From: Lasioglossum baleicum
Taxonomy: Eukaryota > Arthropoda > Insecta > Hymenoptera > Halictidae
Assembly (NCBI RefSeq): GCF_051020765.1
Contig: NC_134934.1
Coordinates: forward strand, 3,906,001-3,970,000
Reading direction: 5' to 3'
DNA: 64,000 bases
Below are positions 35,221 to 46,893 of the stretch, piece after piece; positions within the stretch are counted from its first letter, which is position 1; every line of letters starts with the position of its first letter. The translations under genes were made by a program, and so were the position numbers. The notes under the pieces are model-generated. The model ran no database searches and had not been told where the DNA came from. It saw only the letters and a list, made by a program, of their open reading frames with translations.

Positions 35221-36994
35221 TCGAACGTTAACTTTTCAATAAATTGCTTCTGTTTTAAGAAACATCGTTGAATCATGCTGTAACAAGTTTTCAGACAAAT
35301 TAGAGGGAACAGTTCAGACAGCAAACGAGTTAAAGGGGATGCGATTTCCGACATAGGAAGGCCAGAATAAGTTGAACGCGTGACAACATGCGGCCACCGA
35401 CACGCGTGATCCTGAAATTTAATAAGCCCGATCGTCGCGTTGGAAACGGCCGCGATTAATATCCCAGATAGCGCTAATCAACGCGAAGATCGTTACGGAG
35501 AAGACGAAACGTTCTCGTAAGCGGCTCGATCACTCTCACCCCTTGAGCAGATCTAACGAGCCGAGGGTTGCTCGATCGACAACCCGGATAAGGGTAGGAG
35601 CTGATTTTTTCTTTGGCCAACGAGATAAGCGACCCACCAACCCCCGAAACTCGAGTTTCCGCGACTGGACAGGGGCTGCGTTTTCGAGGGAAATTTAACG
35701 GGGCGCGGGAACCGGCGAGAGTCGATTTGTCGACGCGTTTATGGCGATACTCGTTCGAGATCTCGCGAAACTGTTTCCGCCCCTGCTGCCCGGCCAATGA
35801 TGCGCCACGGATAAATCATCCCTCCGTTCGAGCGGGATTCTTGTTGTCATAGCAATAATCTTTTTCCGACGCTTCGTCACACGCCATTCCGCTTGCTCCC
35901 TTTTCGAAGTGTAGTGTACCCTGTTCTGAGCCCCTCTATCAGTTTAGGTGGTTCTTATCGGTGTTCTGCTTCGGTGGATCCGGAGAATCACTTATTAACA
36001 CAGTTCTGATAATATAGTTTCTCATCTGGAAATGCAGGTATGACAGTTTATCATATTTCCTGGATTTCTCAGCTTGTTGTTTCGGAAAAAATCGCTGTTG
36101 CTAATTTCTGATTAGATTATGTCTGTCTATGATTGTACGTTCTTTAAACATATTTATCCAAGAGGTTCTTCATAATTACAGTACGATCAGAAAGAACAGT
36201 GCCAAACATTCTACTTTTACTATGTATAGGAACATAAAATGTATGATTTAATATGAAGACTGATTATAAAACGGAGATAAATTGCAGGCAAATTTTTCTG
36301 TAACACTCAAGAAATAAAATAAATACCTTCTTTGACAGTCTATTCTGGTCTTGAACAAACATGCATCGTAAAATCTGTTTCGATGTGCGTCTTTCGATCA
36401 ATTCCCCAGGCTCGGTAGAGATTGTTTAAATCTGGGGATATATAAGCAGCGATTAGGCAGGACTTGCGCGAAAAATTGTCGGAGAAGGAGTGGAGACAGT
36501 GTTGGGAGGTCAGGTATTAACGAACCGTAATTGCAGCGAATGTTTAGAGAATTTCGGTGCAACTGGTCCCGGCGGCTCGTTAACCAGAATTCTCCAGCGC
36601 GTCCTTTAGCTTGTCGTAATCTCTGCAAGAGGTCCGAACAGGAATAACGAGGCACCACCGTCGGGATAGCAGGGGAGGGGGGACCGGCGAAATCGATAGA
36701 ATTAATGACTCCGTGGCTATACAGCGCGTAATATTATCCCTGGCGTAGTCAGGCTTGCGGCGTCGCGGTTTCCTACGTGTTTGTTACTCCCGGCAGACTT
36801 CCGCTCGATCGATTCACGCTGACGATTCCTTCGGAACCCGTTGCTGCTTTCCCGTCGAAAAAAAACGATACTCCATTCTCCAGGGTTTCAAAAATATTCC
36901 CACGAAGTTGCTGGTGAAAATTGAAATTTTATTTCGAGACCCGTTCAACGCTTATTCTGGCAAACTTCATTTACTGCAAATGCTCAGTGACATG

Positions 36995-37128
36995 TTCATT
37001 ATGACGCGAATGCTGCGCTATCGTTATTGAGAACATGCCAATCGTAACAGTTTTTCTCGTATACTCGTCGACAGCATTGGCATATTCTCAATAACGATAA
37101 CGTAGCATGTATATCGTGTTATAATGAA
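36995..37128. ncRNA. pri-miRNA-like hairpin (candidate)
   Basis: Arms 37010-37042 and 37076-37108 are inverted repeats matching at 30 of 33 positions around a 33-nt loop. Beyond a small internal loop, a second helix continues outward (TTCATTAT at 36995-37002 with ATAATGAA at 37121-37128). This gives a 134-nt two-part stem. An upper stem of about 33 bp, an internal loop and a lower stem is the layout of insect pri-miRNAs. Read on the minus strand, two of the three mismatches become G-U pairs. I do not recognise a known mature miRNA. A small palindromic MITE is the main alternative, but no target duplication or second copy was found. Confidence 0.35.
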
Positions 37129-39215
37129 TCGGTGAATAGTAGGTCGGTCGAATCTTACTTGCACAGAAACTCACGACGAGAAAAGACATCGCGAGCATGA
37201 AGATTCTCTATAATTTCTCTTCAAGTGAAAGGTGGTGGAGATAAAAAGTGAAGTTCTATTTCGGGACCCCTTCTTTGTTGCTAAATTGAAACAGTGGAGG
37301 GAAGTTGAACAGAAATTGTGATTCCTTATGAAAAATGAATTGTAGAATGGTAGACCCAGTTACATTGAATTAACAGGATAAAGATGTGAACAAGCGGAGG
37401 AAGACCACATGGAGATAGTCTTAGAGGGTGTTTGTGGACGGTGGTTGACGGGTCATTCATCCGGTTAGAAATATTCCGGTCGGCGAGGATGCCGCGAAAA
37501 CAATAAACAAAAAGCGTGGGACGTGTAAATACGAACGTGAAGGGGGTTGAAGCATCGCGGGGGTGGCGGAACGATCGTCATTGTTCCGGGGCTGGGTACT
37601 CGAACATCGAGAACAGAGGGTCGTTCGCGAGATACCTGTTCAGAGAGGCAGAGAGATAGAGAGAGGCCGGGGGTGGCACGATAGCCGTTCCCATTTAGCT
37701 GTTCGTTCGCCAACGATTTCTCGATTACAATGCTCTCTGCGCCTCGTGCTCATCGCGCGCGAGCTTTCCGAGGTACATTAACGGCCTGGCCGATCCGGTG
37801 TTCGGGAAATGCTGCCCGGCCGCTTTATTGCCGGCGGTATTAACAATTTAATGCGTCTGAATTAAAGTCGTTCGACGGGGAACCTGGAGTTACGGCGACG
37901 CGACACGGGATCCGTTCGTCGCGGAATTAAAAATCGAGCGAGCCAGCCGAGTTACTCTCGAAACTCGATTCCGCGCCGGATCGGAATCCAATGATTCCTC
38001 GAAAGCAGACGGAAATGAAAGCACGAAAATGAACGGTGGCCCCGTGAAAATCGATCCGGCCTGTATTGTTTCTGCGCGCCGCGAATTAAACGCTGACGCA
38101 ACGCGACCGTTCCTCGTATACCGGCATTACTTTAATTGCCCGTCGAATCCAATATACTCGGCCGCCGTGTCCCCGTGTCGAATATCCAATTACCAACGGG
38201 GTGTACCGCATTCGATTTGTCAATACGCTCGCCGCACAGGAACCAACCCCTAAACAGCAAACACCGGGTCTTCGACTATATTGGTGCGACACATATTTCA
38301 TACGTCATCGAATCACTGCTCGTGACGTCTACGGAGTTCGTACCGTGAAAATGTCTTACGATCGAATGTTCATGAAACCGTGAAGGTCAGGCTGAATAAC
38401 TGGATTGTTCACCATCAACTCAATTTCATACTTCATAGAACCGAATACTGGAACACAGGCTACCTTATCAATCGGGAACCTATGTGGCCGAAGATTGACA
38501 GTGTGGGAGGCAAGTCTTCTCGCGTGGACGAAGCAGAGTCGCCAAATTAAGAGTTGTCTCCCCACGATCTCAATGCCCATCCCCACAGTCACAATGTCAC
38601 GTGGCTAGTCCGGTACTGGGCAGAGAAAGGGTAACTTTTTCTCTCGGACGAAGACTACGTTGAGACGCAAAGGCCCCGCAGCGTTTATCAGAAGCGTATC
38701 GACAATTTCCGGAGCAACGGTGCAATATTAAAGGCTGCCGCATGCTCTCGGCCCCAGTTTTCATCCCCAACGCGTGCCACGGGGGCCAGAGATCTCGGCG
38801 GAGCTCGGCTAATAAAAACTGCATCGTAACTGCGACGCCCCTTACTATTTAGGGGAATCTCGAGGAGCCGGGGGTTGGTGTGTCCGTGTATCGCGTGTAA
38901 ACGACGCCAGCCGAAACCAACCGCACCGAAATCCGCGGTCGCGCCGGCTACGAGCCAGAAACTCCTCTCTCTATTCCCTGGTGCTCCTCGGGGAATTCCC
39001 GGCGTCTGCTTAGCGCCGGGCCCATCCTCGGGAATCCTGGTTCCCAATGACACGCCATTCGTGTCAGTACTAATCCGGACTAAGGAGGTTCAACGGAGGA
39101 TCGTGGCCATTAATTCAAGCTACCCTCCGCGGCCGGCACCACGGCCACCGCAAACAATTCTACGTCTCTCCCTTCGTATTGGCTCGTTCTATCCGCAGAC
39201 TCTCCTTGATAGAGA

Positions 39216-39267
<52 letters not shown>

Positions 39268-39472
39268 TGTTCTATTCGCCCCCCTGTGGCACAGACGGCA
39301 ATCAACGGTCACACCGTGTCCGAATTAGATCGCGGTTCCGCATCTTGCTGGGACCTCGCGAGATGCGAAAGTCCTCGCTCCGAATCGCTGCGATTAACAC
39401 GATTCTCGAGCATCGTCAATGCCACAAGTTGAACTTTCCACTCGAGCTACGTGCATCATGGATAGTACACAA
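37129..39472. other. no recognisable gene
   Basis: No exon is supported; contains (GA)n at 39219-39260. Confidence 0.5.
39219..39260. repeat. (GA)n microsatellite
   Basis: 21 uninterrupted AG units. Confidence 0.97.
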
Positions 39473-39585
39473 CAGAGTTGGGCATTATTCAAATTGTTCC
39501 GAATTTATCTGAAATGATTATTCGAATAAATTCTTTTTAGTCGAATATTCTATTCGGGGAATAATCATTCGCAACAAGTTACGAG
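39473..39585. mobile_element. possible hAT-type terminus (single end)
   Basis: CAGAGTTGGGCATTATTCAA is a close match to the hAT-style terminus of the 21997 element. It is followed by AT-rich TTCGAATA/TATTCGAA repeats. No opposite end (TGCCCAACTCTG) was found. Confidence 0.4.
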
Positions 39586-39589
39586 TAGT

Positions 39590-42070
39590 ATTATCTCGAA
39601 TTTAGAGTCTCGCCACGCTTGTAGATGGTCCCTCCAGCGTACGCCAATCAATAACAACAAAGTGGTCCTCGCAACGAAACAGCGCGGGAAAACGCAATCG
39701 ACTTCGAAACGGTAAACATCGGAGTTGTTGTCGGTCGTAACAATTACAAAGAGAACAGGGGTCCGAGCAAGAGCTTTCTCTTTGAGTTTCGGCATGTTTT
39801 TTCTCGCGCTCGAGCCAACAAATCAGGAGAGTAACTCGGCGGGGTTCTGCGGGCCAACACGGGCCGCGGGCTGTTTACAGGACTCTCCTAAATATACGTC
39901 GGATCGATATCGCGCGTCAAGTGGCCGCGGGTCGTGGATGATGAACGCGCGACGCTTCGTTCAATTTACCGCGTCGAATTCTCTCGGACGCCTCGTCATT
40001 TGCCGTGAATTATGTTTCCCGGGGACCGGCCGGCTCTGTGGGTCTCATTCGTCTTAATTCGGACGGGAGGGAGATCCAGACGGGGCTAAAGGGAGCGTGA
40101 CGGTGTAACCGATCGTCGCGATCGCCGAGCAAAAATCACCGAAGAATCCTCCTGGTGAATCCGCCTGGGATCCCCGGCTCTGGCCAGGGTCTCTGCGAAC
40201 GCTTATCCAATCGTGGAACGCACCGTGACACCGAGAAAGAGCGAGAGAGGGCTTTTCTTCGTGGTAGGGGGATGATGAATTACCGTTGGACCCATCCATC
40301 ATTGTCATAAACAGCGAGAAGATCGCGGGGAGCAACCCTAAGCTGCACCGGCTCTCTCTCGCTAAGATAATTACCGGCACCTTCCAATAATAACCCCGCT
40401 TCGAGCGGGATACCAGTCCGTTAAGTATTATCGTCCGATTTCGCCGGGACGCACGGCACCGGCTTCATCCGGTGAACCGTAACGACTTTATAAAGCAGAC
40501 TGCGAAAGGGTTGATGCACTCCTCCGTGAGAAAACTTCCACGACTAATCCAATGGAACGAGAGTTACATGTTTATCCCGCTATATCTATTTCGCTCGGAA
40601 TGTACTCGAGAGTCTGCTATATACCTATTCGGCGCAAATCGGATCAACTATAAATTGCTTATTGACGCCGCGCCGCGCCGTTGACGTTCGATTTGATGAC
40701 CGCGAAATAATCCTCGTCGCAGGATCAACCACGAATTATATGTTTGTCCTGTGGCATCTCTGGTCGAGTGGAGTCGAAACGGCTCGTGTTTCACGAAGAG
40801 GCCAAGCTTGCGGTAATTGCTAGACATTTATACGCGTCAACGTCGACGGTCTATTATTACAGGCACGGTATTTAATAATATCTTTACCTCGATCCGAATG
40901 AATTAAGGTTATTACCTTTACGTTGGATCTTGCTTGCCCGGTGCTTGCTAACTTTGTCCAGAACTGTTTGCGTTACTCGAACGTTCGTGCGAGCAATCAA
41001 GTGCTCGAACATGTTCAGAGCTCCAGCATTCAGAATTTACTGTATTCTTTTCGGAAGGAATGCAACCTGCGCATATAAGCAGATATGCTAAACAATAATG
41101 TCATTCAAAGTGTATTCTGTAACACAATGTCTTTGCCACCCATTGAAGGCCTCGGTGCAATCGAGAAAGTACGTGTTTAAATAAAATTGTACTTGTTAAA
41201 ATTCTACATATTCATGTATATTTTTCCTGAAGCAAAAATTGAAGAATCTTCTAAATCAGGACCCATCAGGCTCTCGCACCGAAGTGTTCGATAGCAGCCT
41301 AATTTGTGAATCTCTCAGCTATTCGGTGAATTCTGACACGCGTGTCATGTTCCACCGGAAAGCAGCGAGCGCTTGCAAGATCGTCGAGAAGCCGAGACGC
41401 ATCTCGGAAAAGGAAAACTCGTGTAACATCGTCGCTATCCTACTTTCGGCGTTGCCGGTTGCATCCCGCCGTGGGTGTAATATTTCACCGGCGTTTTCCA
41501 CGAGGTAGGACTCGTGTACACGCGGGACAGGTAAGACGAGAGCTGGGACGCGACGGCACGGAACCGCGGCGAATGCAACGAGTGCTGACAATATGACTGT
41601 AAAGCCGTCGTCGCGGCCGCGATCTTCGTTATTCCGGCGCTATTTTCGCCGGCGCGGCGGCGCAGCGTTTCCGGCGACGAACCCGAGAACCGACGCACGG
41701 TGAATCACCGGCCAGACAAGTGGAAACCCATGCGTAGGTACAAAGCGGGCGGCCCTAGAGGGGAGGAAGACGTGGGTGTGCTTTTATTATCGTGTCATCC
41801 GTAAGTGCAGCCGCTGTTCGCTTCTGCTGTCTCGCCGCTGCTGCCTGGATCCCCTTTCCTGTTTCTCCGGTCACGTTTGGATTTTCGATTGTTCAGAACC
41901 TGGACGAACTTCGTCTTTCGTTTCGACTTGATACATTTCTCACATTTGTTCTATTTTCTCAGATACTACGGGTTGAAAATTTCACCGAGCTATTCCCTCC
42001 GATTCTACCTAAACGCGTGGAAGAATTTCTGGAACTCCCTACAATTTTTTTAGATTTATTCTTCCACTGA
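39590..42070. other. no recognisable gene
   Basis: A donor-like GGGACAG|GTAAGA is present on the plus strand at about 41520-41531, but the frames leading into it have no ATG and no coding character. Confidence 0.5.
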
Positions 42071-42116
42071 ACCTATCATCACCGGTCGCAATGACCGGTT
42101 ACAGATTTTTTATTTT

Positions 42117-42300
42117 ACCACGCTTATATTAACTTGCCGAGTTGTCGTTGTTGTATGCGTAAAATCCTGTAATCGAATTTTAAACCACTTCCCGATGAGC
42201 TAGAGACTTGAAACTTTAAACATAGCTCAAAACTGGATGACAATGCAATATTAAAAAACAAATTTAAAAAAAAAACTGTGCGTCTAGGAGAAAAAAAATT
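42117..42300. mobile_element. AT-rich repeat with ACCACGCTTATATTAA end
   Basis: Begins ACCACGCTTATATTAAC, the terminus also seen at 42633-42649 and inverted at 42885-42900. It contains at 42271-42300 the CTGTGCGTCTAGGAG block shared with 33305-33331. It is probably an end fragment of a DNA element; no coding frame. Confidence 0.5.
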
Positions 42301-42619
42301 TTATATTAACGGTCACAGGTAGTTCGTCATTGCGTTCAGCAATCCCCACTCCGCGCGCCAGCGCTCCCTACTCCACTACGTGTTCCCACTCCGATTCATC
42401 CCCACTCAACTGGCCCACTTCGCACCGAAGGTTGTCAGTGTGATTGTGGTGTTCCGTTCATTCAGTTCGATTTCGGACAATTAGGGAGATATCGCCTCAT
42501 TCTATTTCGTGTATTTCCATACCTAGCGTTTCTATATTTTACTATTTCATACTAGTATTACTATATTTTGCGTTCCATTAAAAACAGACTAAAAAGTAGA
42601 AAATAAAAAAATATATAAA
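42301..42619. other. no recognisable gene
   Basis: AT-rich, between two repeat elements; nothing recognised. Confidence 0.5.
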
Positions 42620-42915
42620 AAACTTTATAAAAACCACGCTTATATTAAGATGCACTAAGAAGGAGAAAATAATTTTTTTCCTGGTTCTCCCAAAAATTTA
42701 ATATAAATTTAAATAAAATCATGATATTAGTGACTATAAAAATAAAAGCGTGGAGCGCCCACGAAGATTACGTCAATATAGTTTAGCGCTCCACGCTTAT
42801 TTTTTTTATTGTCACTAATGTCATGATTTTATTTAAATTTTTGGAAGAACCAGGAAAATATTATTTTCTCCTTTTTAGTGCATTTTAATATAAGCGTGGT
42901 TTTTAAAAAGTTTTA
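42620..42915. mobile_element. palindromic (hairpin) element
   Basis: Arms of about 130-140 bp (42620-42758 and 42786-42915) are inverted repeats with scattered mismatches and small indels, around a 27-nt loop. The boundaries ACCACGCTTATATTAA (42633-42648) and its inverse (42885-42900) recur at 42117. The arm tips carry GCGTGGAGCGC (42748-42758) and its complement. No target duplication is clear. A foldback or MITE-type element is the best reading. Confidence 0.75.
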
Positions 42916-45088
42916 TTAAGATTATTGATATAATAAAAATAATTTTTCACGAGAAATGATTGTATAGATTTCTTTAGTGGAGCACATATGACAATAGGAG
43001 CTGCACAAAGACTAAATTAAATCAGTCTTGTTATTTTTATTATTTTGTAACATAAAAGTAATGTACATATTTTTCGGCATCGTGCTTCCTCCATGAATTG
43101 TCTGACTCGTCCCATCCGTTTTTACTTGCAAGTGTCTTACTTATAAGAATTTCTGGAACTTCGTACAATTGTGTTTAGACATATTGTACGCCGAAAATGT
43201 GGCCGACTTATTCTTCTACTGAACCCTCATACATATACAAATTCATAAAATTTGTGTGCACATATTTTTCAACATGGTTCTCCATAAATTGTCTGACTAG
43301 TCCCAGCCGTATCTACTTAACAGCAGCAGAGCATCCTTCTCTCTAGAAGTATTTCAGGATATGTTAATTCGCGCAGTATCGAGACGCGATAAGGAAGCAG
43401 AGTGGAAGTAAATCCGTCGCGATTCGAGTCGGATCTACGAGGAATACCTCTCTCTCCGGGGGCGTAGCCACTGGCATAACGCGTCGGCCGAGCAAGTTTT
43501 TAATTAACGCGTTAATGCACTCGTCACCGCAGGGACAACGCGGGCTGTTCGAGGCTCGTAATTTTGGTCTTGTCAACGTTCCGTCGTAAAACAGCACTCC
43601 GGTCTCTTCTTCCCGCGTCGTGTCAGCCGTTGTAACAGCCAAATAATTCCGGCGGCGAACGGCTCGGAAAGAAGACGTCAGGTTTACGGCGTGACTGTGA
43701 CGGGAATGTCGGTCTGCACCGTAATTAAACTTATCATCGGTATTTGTTACGGGTGTAATAAACCCTTTGGTATCAACGACAATGTCGCTGGGCACGCCGC
43801 GCCGCGCCGTTTTTACGACGAGCCCGTTGCATGCGTAATGAACGATACCCCGACGGTAACTACCGGAAGAAAGCTTTGCGAAACTAGCTGCACTTTCGTG
43901 CAACCGGTAATGCATTCATGGAATCAGTCGCTGCGAATTTCTGATGCGTTCTTGCAGCGAAATGGTCTTCGATGATTAACGAATCGAGACAGGTGCGTGG
44001 CTACGTTGAAAGATAATCAGAAAATGTGGAATAATTTGATTCTTTTATATGGAGGCCCCCCCCTCTCTCTGCTCGGGAGAATTACGTTTGAACATTCAAC
44101 GAACGTGTGTGCATTAGCGTAGTTGTATCCAGCTTATTACGGTTATTAAGGAAAGAAATGAATGGTTATACGGCTTCTGCAGCTTCGAATTAATGAAGAG
44201 AATTTTTGTGACAAGTGCTGTTTAAAGTAGTGACAGATTACAAGAATCTGGAGATATGAATGTATTAATTCAAGAAAGAAATTTTTCAACAGTTTCTATT
44301 TTGCATCCACTACTGATCATCATTAAATGCTGTAACATATCAGGCATTCGCGTATGAACTACACTGCTGTAAGGATTATTATTCAACATTTTAGCTGTTG
44401 ACGGTCGACAAGAGCAAACAGAATAATTCTCACCGATTAAAGGGACTATAGCAGCGTTTCCATGACGAGCATCGGCAAGATTCGCGAAGCGCAACGAATC
44501 TCGAGGAATTCGCCGCGAGGATATTTTAATTGCCGGGTCATTAAGAAGCACCGGTGTCCACGGCGTCACCGATTCGCGTTTAATTGGGCCTGGCCGAGAA
44601 TAGGGCGGACAAAAAGCCGGCACCGCGAGAATATCGATGCAACAATTACCGGAGAGAATTCCCCTTGAAAAGCGAAGACGGACGGGCGTAGAAAAGCGAA
44701 AGCGTCCAGGGAAATGGGAGAGAAAGAGAGAGGGGGGAGTATGAGAGTGAGACGAAGAGGATCGCTCGGGAGAGTCCCCGAGGACCGACGGCAGTCTAAT
44801 TTATAAATAGCGCTGCCGGGAACGGACGCTGGTAGTTAACAAACACATAGTTGACATACTCTGCCACGCGGGTCGCAGGCTACTACATCACTATTTGTTA
44901 ACGATGCTACGATTCGTTTTAGATAACACATTTTTTATGTATTAACTAAACTGCGGAATATGAAGTAGAAGTTATGTCGCTAACGATTTTGCATTGGGAC
45001 AGTCTGTTCGAAATGAAATTGCTAAATGCTTCACTAAACTATAGTTTTTATTTATATGGTTTTCATACTATGCCTCTAACAAATCACT
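42916..45088. other. no recognisable gene
   Basis: Nothing convincing. A TATAAATAG box lies at 44802-44810, and a small inverted repeat (GTTAACAAACACATAG with CTATTTGTTAAC) spans about 44836-44902. Confidence 0.5.
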
Positions 45089-45180
45089 AGACTGTGAATT
45101 CTATGCATCGAATAGTGTATAAAAAAATTATATGTGTGACCTTGATGCGACCTCAAAATGGGACACCCTGTGTAAAAGGA
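45089..45180 (+). repeat. GACTGCGG-like terminus plus GGGACACCCTGT motif
   Basis: TAGACTGTGAATTCTATGCA resembles the terminus of the 13870-15021 element, including the preceding TA. About 60 bp further on is AAATGGGACACCCTGTGT, a motif of the kind often found at ends of insect DNA elements. Likely a fragment. Confidence 0.35.
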
Positions 45181-46000
45181 CATAGAACCTCGACAAGTAG
45201 AATTTTACTGAAAAACAAATTGTGCTATCGAATCTCGGAAAGGTCTCCGAGGTTTGAAAAATGCTGTACCAAAGACTGCGTTAATGAAGTACTCTGGCAC
45301 CTCAAGTATAAGAAAAGCAAAGATGAGTGCTATAGATCCAGTTGAAGTTCGTGTGGAACAAGATAATCTGCGATTGGGTGAAGGAGAATCTATCGGAGAA
45401 GTGGCCAGCCGTCCGGGAATTGATTAAAAGACGGAACAGATGTAACCGCAGGATCGGATCGATGATCGAGCACCGTGCTCTCCGCACCTCGGCTCGCTTC
45501 CTCCTCGGAACTACTTACGGAAAGTTCTTGAATCTAGCATGGCGGGGCTTCTCCGTAATAGCATAAGTAGACGCGGTACGATCGGGACCAGACATCGCGC
45601 CGACAAAAACAGTGGAACGACTATTTCCCTCTCGGGAGAAGTCCACGGGGTCTACAGTCTTTATCCGGTTACGGGCACCGTGCAAGTAGATAAAGCCCGT
45701 CTACGGACGAGCGAAAAAGTAAATTGCTGGGAACCGGGAAGGACTCGCTCGCTAAAAACCGGCAAAGATTACGGTACATAATTCGACCGTTCTCCCGTAA
45801 ACAACGGAACGTCGCGGGTGGACAAGGTTGATAAGGACTCGCCGGATTAACCCTTTGCACCCTTCGAAAACGAGCGCGAGCATCGGTATCAAGACCAGTT
45901 TTTGACGGGTCATGTCTTCCTCGTACTTTGTAACTCGTTTTCATTGTCATTTGAAAAGTTTATTCTCTTCATTCCTTTCTTCATTGTGTTATTACTAGAC
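45181..46000. other. no recognisable gene
   Basis: A minus-strand GTAAGTAG donor-like site at about 45505-45512 has a C at -1 and no convincing exon. Confidence 0.45.
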
Positions 46001-46002
46001 TG

Positions 46003-46025
46003 GTGATCTTTATGCATTTATGAAG
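46003..46025 (+). repeat. GACTGCGG-like terminus (single end)
   Basis: TAGACTGGTGATCTTTATGC resembles GACTGCGGATGTTTATGCA after TA. Only one end was found. Confidence 0.35.
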
Positions 46026-46123
46026 AAATTAATTGGGTGAAATATAAAACAGTAATGTGGATTAGAAAAATTCTAGAATGAAATCAATTTTTATTTTATT
46101 CAGATCAGAATGGTCCAAGACAT

Positions 46124-46500
46124 TTTGCGAGGTTTATTTCACATCTCCCCCTAGAATTGTGCTATTGGATAAGAAAATAATTCCTGCAAAAGTTGAACTT
46201 GATGGGATAATGGCAAGACGTGTCACATTGACGTTGAAGTTGCATGAAACATGAAATTTTCTAGGAATGGGAATATTTGAAGGGAAGACTTTTGATTATG
46301 ATTAAACGCTCTTCTTGTGTTTAGTCATAATCAAAAGTCTTCCCTTCAAATATTCCCATTTCTACAAAATTTCATGTTTTTCGCAACTTCAACGTCAATG
46401 TGGCACGGGTTCCCCTTATCCTATCAACTTCATCATTTGCAGGAATTATTTTCTCATCCAATGGCACAATTCTAGGAGGAGACGTGGAAAAATCTCGCAA
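46124..46500. mobile_element. foldback element with about 180-bp arms
   Basis: 46124-46304 and 46319-46499 are inverted repeats at about 85-90% identity, separated by a spacer of roughly 14 nt (GCTCTTCTTGT...). The innermost 40 bp are nearly perfect. There is no coding frame. The right arm runs directly into the degenerate tandem units at 46401-46700. Confidence 0.88.
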
Positions 46501-46700
46501 AAAAAATTTCACCTGGTATAGTTGAGGTCCACCCTAATGTGGCACACCTTCCCGACGTCCGATTCATCTAAAACTTTGGGTAGATCATTTCTTCATGAAA
46601 TGGAACAATATTGGGAGAAGTCGTGGCCAAAATTTCATGGTCGAAAAATAAGGTCCACCCTAATATGTATGCTACCTCGAAGACGTCCAACTTCAGAAGC
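46401..46700 (+). repeat. degenerate tandem array, 129-139 bp units
   Basis: Unit 1 (46401-46539) and unit 2 (46540-46668) share order: TGGCAC...TTCCC, then CATTTCTTCAT/TATTTTCTCAT, GGAACAAT/GGCACAATT, GAAGTCGTGG/GAGACGTGG, and AGGTCCACCCTAAT. A partial third unit starts at about 46669. Unit 1 also forms the right arm of the foldback. Confidence 0.75.
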
Positions 46701-46751
46701 TCGTAACAACAAAAATATTTGTTCAATTCCATAAATTTTTTCATGTGTGAG

Positions 46752-46893
46752 TAGGGTTGCCACATCTTCTATATTTGATATGAGTCTTCTACATATCAAA
46801 TGAACTCCTATATTTTGAGCCTATCTCATATATACATAATTGTACTTTTCACTACTTCTTCTATATTTGGATAAAACATTTCTGGCAATCCTA
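46752..46893. mobile_element. 142-bp hAT-type MITE with 8-bp target duplication
   Basis: The left end TAGGGTTGCCA and the right end TGGCAATCCTA are inverted repeats with one mismatch in 11. The element is flanked by a perfect 8-bp direct repeat TGTGTGAG (46744-46751 and 46894-46901). An 8-bp duplication with short YAGGG-type termini is the pattern of hAT-superfamily MITEs. The interior is AT-rich with repeated TCTTCTATATTTG blocks and no coding frame. Confidence 0.9.

Larger units (their letters stand above)
33340..36994. other. no recognisable gene
   Basis: No exon is supported. Contains the long (GA)n at 33956-34034 and a truncated dispersed repeat at 35178-35220. Confidence 0.5.

Noticed and set aside
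41500..41535. GGGACAG|GTAAGA donor on the plus strand
   Set aside because: Strong donor match, but the frames entering it lack an ATG or acceptor, so no exon can be defined.
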